Assembly: GCA_018985235.1 (NCBI GenBank)
Contig: JADGIG010000230.1
Span: 1 to 12,051 of the forward strand
DNA length: 12,051 nt
Direction of reading: 5' to 3'
Source: Sanchytrium tribonematis
Lineage: Eukaryota; Sanchytriomycota; Sanchytriomycetes; Sanchytriales; Sanchytriaceae
In this document: one piece after another, positions 5,244 through 12,051 of the stretch
How positions within the stretch are numbered: position 1 is the stretch's first letter
Layout: the number at the start of each line of letters is the position of its first letter
Notes under the pieces: model-generated
Seen by the model: only the letters and a program-made list of their open reading frames with translations
Told to the model about the DNA's origin: nothing
Database searches by the model: none
Translations under genes and position numbers: made by a program

Positions 5244-8200
5244 TCAATTTTTGCTCTTGATCGCAGCCGTAATACGAATCACATAGCAGATAAACTTTTC
5301 CTAAACTCTTGACATCAATTTGTAGCTTGACTTTCAACCCCATTTCGATTTCATTGCAATAATGAATTTGAGATCCATCGGCTACAAGAAGCCACCAGTG
5401 CTCAAATTTAGAGAAGTAGCCCTTGGAAATTGGAATCTTCCAGGATTCGTCTTCATCATCTCTTTCCAAAAAAACGCTTACTTTAAAACCATCATTGTCC
5501 TCTTTCCAATGACACTCCAACTCGATATTTGGGTACTTATTAACAAAATCGGCTACAGCGCTGACTTGATTTTCATTCAAAGGCTTAAGCATTGTGTCAC
5601 GATCCTCGTCTTCCATTTCCATGACATCGTAAATATTGTGGACCTTGAACTGGGAAAAATTCAATTGAGAATGATTTGGTATTTGCAAGAGGGGATTTGA
5701 TAGATCGTTGGACTGTTGTGTTAGCATTTGCATTAGTTCTATACTGGACATCAAAGGAATAGCAAATCCTTTTAAATGGCAGACTTGTATCATTGCATGA
5801 ACATGTCTTTCCACATTATTCAGAATTGTTTTCAAAGAATTTTCCAACTGATTTTCTAATTTAATTCTTTGAAGATAGCAGGTAATTAGCGCGAACAGCT
5901 TGTTTTCGTGTTGATAATATTCTCTTATCTGATCAGGCACAGATCCAAGTTGCAAATGACTAAGAATTTCTAGAAGTGTACTTCGTTTTGTATCTCTTTT
6001 TATGTTCAAATTTATGATATCGATATTTGTATGAGTAATATCATAATGATGTGCAATAGTGTAAAGAGGGGTCCATTTGGAATTCAACAAATACATTTGA
6101 GACAGCTCAGATTGCCCTTGTTCAACAAGCTCACTAAAGAAAACATTAATATCTTCACTAGTATAATATTGTGGATTTCTCCTACACCTACTAAACAAAA
6201 AAGACTTTGAAAGCTCACCAAGCAAAAAAGGTATTTCAATTTCCGAATATTGCATTAATAATTGTTCAATGTTTGTATGCAAACGACTCTCAACTGGAAA
6301 TCCATTCTCCATCAAAACTTTCTTTACAAAGTCCTTATCAGAATGCTGAATAATAACTTCATGGGTCGCAAAACTTGCTGCTCTCGTAAGTTGAGTAAAA
6401 CCATCAACAAAAATCGAAACTGATGAAAACTGGGCAAAAAAATGATAAATGAACAACGGGTGGACCACAACATTGAATTTCGAAGATACCAGATTAAGAA
6501 CCGCTTCAACATCTTCTGTAGTAAGGTTTGGGCTCAAAAATAAAACTTTGTTGTCAAAGGCAGCGTTAAGGAGGTTACTGGTAAATATTTTTGAATGTGT
6601 GGCAGTTTTCAAAAACGATCGTACAACCACTTCAACTTCTTTAGTGATAACCAATCCGCTAGAGATATGTTTGATATTTGTTTGCTGTCTGAAATGTAGA
6701 TTCAGAGGATTATGAAAGTGCAAACTCAAAGACATTGACAATTTAGGGTCGCAATCTAAAAGATGACAAAAATCTCTATAGTTGGGAATGGGTTCACTCA
6801 AACATTTCAATTTTTTGGTATAATTTTGGCATTTAATTAAAAATGTTTCATATTCTGGTCGTAGATTTTGAACATTCAACGAAATAATTGATGTGAACTT
6901 AACAACGCTAAAGTTAAGTAATCTCTGTGCCTCCTCCACTGTTTTAATCATGACATCTAATTGCAAATTTGCTCTAGAAATACATTTCGATAAATAATCG
7001 AGCCTCGCCTTCAATTGCCTAGTATTAGTTGGCGAAACTATCAAAATTTTAATATTGCTGTATGTTTCAATGTCATTCAATATAATAGAATCTATTATGA
7101 ACGAGAAATATTTTGGATGGAGTGCAAATATACTATTACTTTCCTGTCTGATCAAGAAATCGAGTTGATCGTGAAGCGAACTCAGTTTGTAATGCGAACT
7201 GAGATAATCTAGATAATTGGATTGGAGTTCACTTTGTTCGATATCCACGAGGTCGTCTTGAGCTTCGTCCATTTTATCACTCACTCTGATATTTGTAGGT
7301 ATGGAAACCGGATTAATTTGTGATATGAATCTTAATGAATGGATATGAAATAAAAAATACTTTGGTAATTCTTTACATTTGAATTGCAGTTCTTCTACAG
7401 TGTGTGAGTTTCTCAGTTTCACTTGCTTTGAACAGATAATATTCATTCCAATTGCATCCGTAACTACAAGATTATAAAACTCACGATAATGATGAACATC
7501 TGCATCATAATCAAAAAGCGGTTCAATCTCAATAATTAGCTTAAACCATTGTGGAGTTAACGGTTTCAAGTGACACACAATTTCAAAATTTGGAATTTTA
7601 CGTATCCCACTGTAAACTATTTTAGCATCATTAAGACTACCTAAGACTTCCGCCAGTTGTTCTACCTTAAATCGCTGAAGTCTTTGGAAGGAAATATTTT
7701 TCTTTTGTAATTTAGTCATTGTCAATGATGGAATATATGGAATCTGCTGCAAGACATTAATGGGCCAAATTTTTTTGTCAATCATTTTTGCTATATCTAG
7801 GCAACACTTGTATGGCATAAACCATTTAAAGTAGCTGCAAATATCCGCCAAAGCTCTAAATATTCTTGAAGCCGACTGGCTTATAAAAATGAGATCGCTG
7901 CTTAGTGCAAATCCATCTAAAGCATTATTGGTAATGTATGATTGTAAAAGTAAATTCACCTTACATAAATTGGAATCAAATCCCTCACGAACAGGAATTG
8001 GCACCAAGTCTAACAAACGCTGTAGCTCAATTTTTTCTTCCTCTCTGACTGGTATAAATCGAAATTCCTGACTCATACTAAAAATGCGAAATAAATCCAC
8101 CATATTGAAATGAGGTTTAAGAAATTGATAATATGTAATTAAACTGTCAAAAGGCAAATAATAGTATGACGCTATCTTACCCAAGTCAGTTGACACGATG

Positions 8201-10578
8201 TGGGGAGACTTGTAGAATGCCATTCCACTTTTTTCCAAATTGATAAATACAGAATGAATTATGTTTATGCGTCTTTGCATCAGAGTCGGATCCTGCTCGA
8301 GTTCCTCCAAAGGAATGTGGTAAACATGAGGAGATTTTATCATTCTAACAAAAAGATAAGTGCGTAACAAATATTCTGCACCTTCAACTAAATTTCTTAT
8401 ATTCCCGAGAACGATTTCACTATTAATCACGTCAACAATCTTTGCAAAAAGCTGCGATTCTATTGGGAACTGACTGTTCAGAATGCATAAATAATATGGC
8501 AATTCATGATATTCCGTAATAACAACTCCTCTACCAAATACGTCAAATCCTGGTCTCCCCGCTCTCCCAATCATTTGAAGACAGGCTTCATGACCAATTT
8601 CTTCAAATTGACCCCGCTCCGGATTATAAACTTTTGTCCCTTTGATAATACAAGTGTGTGATGGTAAATTAATACCAACTGCCAAAGTGCTAGTCGCTAC
8701 CAGAACTTGAATATGTTTATCTGCAAATAAATCCTCAACCAATGTACGGTCACTTTTTGTTAGACCGGCATGATGAATAGCGAAACCAGCGCCTAATATT
8801 TTTTTGAGATGTGGATTGTCACATTCACCTACAACTGATTCCAAAACATTTCTCGAGTTTTCAGCTCCAGTAAACAATTTGCCGAGTGTGTTTCTCTCTA
8901 TGGCATACTCAAGTAGTGTCTCTGCGGTTTTCCAAGTTTCTTTTCTAGAATGTACAAATATGATAACCTGATATTCACCCGCATCTTCCATTACTTTTTC
9001 GTACACAATTTCATTCATCAATTCCAATCTCTTAAATTTTTTTAAAGTAATACCTATAAACTCTTGCTGCAACGGACAGGGTCTATAAGAGGAATCAAAA
9101 TAAAAAGTATCTTTTTCCGAACATCTTAAAAATGCACTTACATCCATGTAGTTGGGCAGAGTCGCGCTTAATCCAATTATTCTGATGGAATACGATAACG
9201 ACCTGGCAATTATGGTTTCTAAAACGGAACCTCTGATATCGTGTAGTAGATGAATTTCATCAACTATCAAAAGTTTTACCATATCGATATGCTCTGCTTC
9301 CATGCCTTTTCGGGTAATAATATCCCATTTTTCAGGAGTGGTGATTATAACATTGGTGTTTAAAATTTCTAGTTTAGACATTGCAGAGTCTCCGGTCAAT
9401 TCATTCACTGTTAAACCCAGTGGGCTAAGTTTCACTCCAAAAGTATGAACTAGTTCCTGTACTAAAGCCTTAAGTGGGGCCACATAAACTATTTTAAATT
9501 CATCTTTGAGAATTTCGCCATTTATAGTATATCTTTGAACTAATTCTAGCATGGCAAGCAACGAAATATTGGTCTTCCCACTTCCGGTTGGTGCGGCCAC
9601 AAGCATATTGCCAGATGATTTAAAGCTACTATCAAATGTTAAAGTTTGTATTGTATTTAAATGTGTCATACTCGGAAAGCAGGGCTGGGCCCAAATGGGT
9701 AAATCTACAATTGGAATATGATGAATATTTTCTCTTTCGTGCTCCTTCATAGGGATATGAATTTCTTCATAACCCTGTTTTTGTTTCTTATAAGAACCTT
9801 GTGGAAGCTTGCAATTTTTGTTTGCTTGGAAATGACCTCGATCTTTAAATATAAAGTCATTGAAATCTAGGTATTTGGTAGGTATGATTTCACTTATATT
9901 TCGTGGCTTGACATGCAAGTTAGCTAGTCTATCTTGTATCTGTGAAAGGTTTTCCAAAATAAACATAATAATGTCATTTTTTTCATAATTAAATATTTTA
10001 ATTAAATGATTTTCCAACGACATAGGATTTTCACTTTTCTTTATAAGCTCTAAAATTTCGATTTTAACGTTTGTGTCAAAGATGCTTAATTTGGAATCTA
10101 ATTCTCCTAATAGGTCAATTATTTCCAAGTCTTCAATATGGTCCTCTTCAACTACTTCCATTTCTTCCATTTCTTCAAAATCTACATTTACGTTTTCTTC
10201 AAGTTGTGCAGATTCACTCGTCCCTAAATAACTAATCATCTGCAAGACAATGGATTTGTGTTTTTCGACATCCTTGAAAATTTCTTTTAAAGTATCGTCA
10301 GTATGATGGATCATATTATAGGCCAACTCATGAAGATCAGAGCTTGGTAAATCCCCAACGTTTTTTACAATATACTGGAGCAGATGTGCATAGTATTGTC
10401 TTTGAATTTCTGTTTTAGGGTGATAATGCAAAGTGGCGTTTTCCAAAATTGTACCTCCTTTGGGTCCTGCTTGTGAGTGTGGCGTCGTCCTTGATTTCTT
10501 AACAGAATGTGCTCTGACTCCCATTTCTCTCATACTTATATTTCCAATAATTGAATTGGCTCTTCCAGAATCACTCAT
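5239..10578 (-). CDS. BRR2: Spliceosomal U5 snRNP helicase Brr2, N-cassette intact, C-cassette degenerate (1779 aa)
   Basis: Ski2-like SF2 helicase that unwinds U4/U6 during spliceosome activation. Before the first cassette is the Brr2-type GHFQANKNCKLPQGSYKKQK...YEEIHIP linker, which separates it from Slh1/ASCC3. Cassette 1 is complete: motif I APTGSGKT 328-335, DEIH 440-443, SAT 471-473, motif V TSTLAVGINLP with V634 where Brr2 usually has Trp, motif VI QMIGRAGRP 668-676, and Brr2-like VYEKVMEDAGEYQVIIFVHSRKET. Sec63 unit 1 spans about 800-1095. Cassette 2 (~1140-1480) has neither Walker A nor DExH nor motif VI, yet recognisable ends: VKKVLMENGFPVES, then Sec63 unit 2 with DVMEMEDEDRDTML, VNKYPNIELE and the final YGCDQEQK. 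It is ~350 residues shorter than yeast or human Brr2, mainly in the N-terminal region and cassette 2. Residues ~150-225 resemble the Brr2 N-terminal ENQL-type helical region. ATG 10578 lies 31 bp from the divergent gene's ATG. Single exon. Confidence 0.95.
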   Translation of the reverse strand: MSDSGRANSIIGNISMREMGVRAHSVKKSRTTPHSQAGPKGGTILENATLHYHPKTEIQRQYYAHLLQYIVKNVGDLPSSDLHELAYNMIHHTDDTLKEIFKDVEKHKSIVLQMISYLGTSESAQLEENVNVDFEEMEEMEVVEEDHIEDLEIIDLLGELDSKLSIFDTNVKIEILELIKKSENPMSLENHLIKIFNYEKNDIIMFILENLSQIQDRLANLHVKPRNISEIIPTKYLDFNDFIFKDRGHFQANKNCKLPQGSYKKQKQGYEEIHIPMKEHERENIHHIPIVDLPIWAQPCFPSMTHLNTIQTLTFDSSFKSSGNMLVAAPTGSGKTNISLLAMLELVQRYTINGEILKDEFKIVYVAPLKALVQELVHTFGVKLSPLGLTVNELTGDSAMSKLEILNTNVIITTPEKWDIITRKGMEAEHIDMVKLLIVDEIHLLHDIRGSVLETIIARSLSYSIRIIGLSATLPNYMDVSAFLRCSEKDTFYFDSSYRPCPLQQEFIGITLKKFKRLELMNEIVYEKVMEDAGEYQVIIFVHSRKETWKTAETLLEYAIERNTLGKLFTGAENSRNVLESVVGECDNPHLKKILGAGFAIHHAGLTKSDRTLVEDLFADKHIQVLVATSTLAVGINLPSHTCIIKGTKVYNPERGQFEEIGHEACLQMIGRAGRPGFDVFGRGVVITEYHELPYYLCILNSQFPIESQLFAKIVDVINSEIVLGNIRNLVEGAEYLLRTYLFVRMIKSPHVYHIPLEELEQDPTLMQRRINIIHSVFINLEKSGMAFYKSPHIVSTDLGKIASYYYLPFDSLITYYQFLKPHFNMVDLFRIFSMSQEFRFIPVREEEKIELQRLLDLVPIPVREGFDSNLCKVNLLLQSYITNNALDGFALSSDLIFISQSASRIFRALADICSYFKWFMPYKCCLDIAKMIDKKIWPINVLQQIPYIPSLTMTKLQKKNISFQRLQRFKVEQLAEVLGSLNDAKIVYSGIRKIPNFEIVCHLKPLTPQWFKLIIEIEPLFDYDADVHHYREFYNLVVTDAIGMNIICSKQVKLRNSHTVEELQFKCKELPKYFLFHIHSLRFISQINPVSIPTNIRVSDKMDEAQDDLVDIEQSELQSNYLDYLSSHYKLSSLHDQLDFLIRQESNSIFALHPKYFSFIIDSIILNDIETYSNIKILIVSPTNTRQLKARLDYLSKCISRANLQLDVMIKTVEEAQRLLNFSVVKFTSIISLNVQNLRPEYETFLIKCQNYTKKLKCLSEPIPNYRDFCHLLDCDPKLSMSLSLHFHNPLNLHFRQQTNIKHISSGLVITKEVEVVVRSFLKTATHSKIFTSNLLNAAFDNKVLFLSPNLTTEDVEAVLNLVSSKFNVVVHPLFIYHFFAQFSSVSIFVDGFTQLTRAASFATHEVIIQHSDKDFVKKVLMENGFPVESRLHTNIEQLLMQYSEIEIPFLLGELSKSFLFSRCRRNPQYYTSEDINVFFSELVEQGQSELSQMYLLNSKWTPLYTIAHHYDITHTNIDIINLNIKRDTKRSTLLEILSHLQLGSVPDQIREYYQHENKLFALITCYLQRIKLENQLENSLKTILNNVERHVHAMIQVCHLKGFAIPLMSSIELMQMLTQQSNDLSNPLLQIPNHSQLNFSQFKVHNIYDVMEMEDEDRDTMLKPLNENQVSAVADFVNKYPNIELECHWKEDNDGFKVSVFLERDDEDESWKIPISKGYFSKFEHWWLLVADGSQIHYCNEIEMGLKVKLQIDVKSLGKVYLLCDSYYGCDQEQKLK

Positions 10579-10609
10579 GCAAATAGTAAAACACGGATTT
10601 GCTTTTTAA
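10579..10609. promoter_or_regulatory. 31-bp divergent intergenic gap between BRR2 and the last gene
   Basis: The two ATGs point away from each other across 31 bp containing only a short T-rich run (GCTTTTTAA). A stop (TAA 10607-10609) directly precedes the plus-strand ATG, and the BRR2 ORF begins at its first ATG. Core promoter elements for at least one gene must therefore lie inside the other gene's coding sequence, or translation begins further in. Confidence 0.5.
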
Positions 10610-12051
10610 ATGTTAGCTTTCACCGACTATGAAGATACGTTTATAATCCAACAATTAGAAAACCTTTTACAAAACAAAGGCGATGCAAATATTAAAGACC
10701 TACTAACAGATCAGTTTGTTCAAAACATTGCAATTTCTGCAAGTGATAAATTTTCAATACATTCAGTTGATGACTATATAGAAAGAGTTCAACATCTTAC
10801 CCTATTGGACCGCTTCAATCCTCCTGTTAAAGAAAATGTTTCATTTTTTGAAGGTTTTATGTCTAAGTTGACAAAATTTTATCCACAGACTCAAGAGCAG
10901 GGATCTGATAATCAAGAGAACGAAGATCTGAGTTCTGATGATAAACTCATAGTGGAACATGTGGAGAATGTTGAATGCGATAGCTCGCTTCCTCAACCAC
11001 CTATTCTTGCAACTCAACTTTTGGACTCGGATGACGACAAAACTAATATGGAATCAAATGAAGTTGTTGACTCAGAGAAAACTGAAGAAAATGTCGAAGA
11101 AATGGGATTTGAAAAGCTCTTTAAAATTTTGGAAGATTTATATGGCAAAGATGGAGCAATGAAGCAATTCAGCGACTTTTTAATAGTTTCCAAATTTGAT
11201 GCAGAAAAAATTCTATCGTCGTTTGATGGTTTAAGAATATTGAATGCTTGTGTCAGACCGAAAACAAAGGGAATTTATTCCTTATTGTGGTATAATGTGA
11301 GATTGAAAATTCCAAAAGATTTACAATCAGAGATTAATTCAAGGCCCGATTTGATACCTTTTGTGATCAAGCTTCTCAAACAAGATTACGACTCCAATGA
11401 TATAACGCGAAGGATTGTGAATTCTGATAAACTGATAAAAACTCTGTGTGATTTGTATTGCTGTAAAATTAAGAAAAAAAATATCAGGGAAAAAATTAAG
11501 TTGTTGCCGTCTATTTCCACTAGTCGTAGAATTTTTAAATTTTTGAGCGAAAGATATTTAAAATCTTTAAGAATGAACCCAAGAAGAATCACATATGATG
11601 ATGTTGGCTTAATATCGTCTGAAAACAGTTTAGAAGAGAAATTCTTTAATGAGAATGCATCTGTAAATACTATGAAATTAACAGATACTATATTTTCACC
11701 CATTAAAAGCTTCTCAGAAAATGAAATCAATCTTTCTAAATCAACTGATAAACAAGTCATTACAATCGTCCAAGAAACTCCACCCAAGAAAGTAAGCTCA
11801 ATTTTTTCTAAATCTAATTCGGTGAACAAAGTTGATCGGTCGATGAAAAGCGAAAATGAACAAATTTCGAGTCCATTAAAAACAAAAAGAAAGTCAGATC
11901 TCGAAAGGGATTCAAACAAAATTGATGCTAGACAGTCCATACCACATAATCCCGCCTTTGGAGACAAATTAAGATTACTTAAATCCAAATACCAGGATAT
12001 CAACGAGGAAGAGATCTATAATAGATTACACCAATGCAATTATAGTATCGG
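10610..12051 (+). CDS. Large acidic nuclear protein, N-terminal 480 residues, 3' truncated; possibly Fun30/SMARCAD1-like
   Basis: Open from ATG 10610 through the window end (480 codons plus two bases) with no stop. Residues 1-95 are unfamiliar and look helical. Residues ~98-163 are acidic (ILATQLLDSDDDK, EKTEENVEE). Residues ~166-332 form a second predominantly helical, lysine-rich region (GFEKLFKILEDLYGKDG to RRITYDD) that I do not recognise. Residues ~333-445 look disordered and carry three full CDK consensus sites: SPIK at 363, TPPK at 390 and SPLK at 421, the last followed by KTKRK, a likely nuclear signal. From ~452 to the edge, DKLRLLKSKYQDINEEEIYNRL resembles the start of a CUE ubiquitin-binding domain. 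Disordered SSPLK sites followed by a CUE occur in yeast Fun30, a SWI/SNF-type remodeler. The ATPase domain would lie beyond the window, so this identity is tentative; the N-terminal ~330 residues have no counterpart I know in Fun30. Confidence 0.85.
   Translation, partial: MLAFTDYEDTFIIQQLENLLQNKGDANIKDLLTDQFVQNIAISASDKFSIHSVDDYIERVQHLTLLDRFNPPVKENVSFFEGFMSKLTKFYPQTQEQGSDNQENEDLSSDDKLIVEHVENVECDSSLPQPPILATQLLDSDDDKTNMESNEVVDSEKTEENVEEMGFEKLFKILEDLYGKDGAMKQFSDFLIVSKFDAEKILSSFDGLRILNACVRPKTKGIYSLLWYNVRLKIPKDLQSEINSRPDLIPFVIKLLKQDYDSNDITRRIVNSDKLIKTLCDLYCCKIKKKNIREKIKLLPSISTSRRIFKFLSERYLKSLRMNPRRITYDDVGLISSENSLEEKFFNENASVNTMKLTDTIFSPIKSFSENEINLSKSTDKQVITIVQETPPKKVSSIFSKSNSVNKVDRSMKSENEQISSPLKTKRKSDLERDSNKIDARQSIPHNPAFGDKLRLLKSKYQDINEEEIYNRLHQCNYSI

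Noticed and set aside
10150-10180. Short tandem repeat encoding an acidic Glu/Met run in Brr2
   Set aside because: Two imperfect copies of a 9-base unit; ordinary low-complexity coding sequence.
1-12051. Bacterial origin, suggested by tight packing and an ATGA overlap
   Set aside because: Brr2, the TopBP1-type BRCT protein and the Mcm10-like protein are eukaryotic; there are no Shine-Dalgarno-like sites before the starts.
1-12051. Mobile elements, CRISPR arrays, rRNA or tRNA genes
   Set aside because: I saw no transposase or reverse transcriptase, no long terminal or regularly spaced repeats, and no tRNA-like or rRNA-like sequence; genes fill nearly all of the window.

Overview
This window is a very compact, AT-rich piece of eukaryotic nuclear genome, most likely from a fungus and possibly an ascomycete yeast with a reduced genome. 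The spliceosomal helicase Brr2, an Mcm10-like replication factor and a TopBP1/Dpb11-type BRCT protein are eukaryote-specific. HIS1 with the fused short catalytic and regulatory domains argues against an animal. All genes read as single uninterrupted ORFs and I saw no convincing intron. CTG stands at a near-invariant Leu in HIS1 (ELGLADA), so the CUG-Ser code is not used. The species cannot be named from the sequence alone.

Layout, left to right: (1) the 3' end of an LTA4 hydrolase/leucyl aminopeptidase gene (+, 1-582); (2) a small LYR-motif protein resembling ETFRF1/LYRM5 (+, 614-847); (3) a short Mcm10-like protein (-, 844-1623), whose stop codon shares one TTAA with the LYR gene; (4) a 583-aa multi-BRCT scaffold of the Dpb11/Rad4/TopBP1 type (+, 1760-3511), divergent from the Mcm10-like gene over 136 bp; (5) HIS1, ATP phosphoribosyltransferase (+, 3529-4392), starting 17 bp after the BRCT gene; (6) a 57-63 aa ORF (+, 4389 or 4407-4580) overlapping or abutting the HIS1 stop; (7) a 180-aa protein with one membrane segment (+, 4689-5231); (8) BRR2 (-, 5239-10578), 1779 aa, with an intact N-terminal helicase cassette and a C-terminal cassette that has lost its recognisable motifs; (9) the 5' part of a large gene (+, 10610 to beyond the end), an acidic, CDK-site-rich protein with a possible CUE domain at the window edge, tentatively Fun30-like.

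The most unusual features are the packing (gaps of 31, -4, 136, 17, -4 or 14, 108, 7 and 31 bp, with AATAAA signals inside or beside several stop codons), the decay of the second Brr2 cassette, and a co-located set of replication/checkpoint genes. Mcm10-like and Dpb11-like genes share one promoter region. The last gene carries S/T-P-x-K sites ahead of a CUE-like segment, resembling the arrangement by which Fun30 binds Dpb11 in budding yeast.
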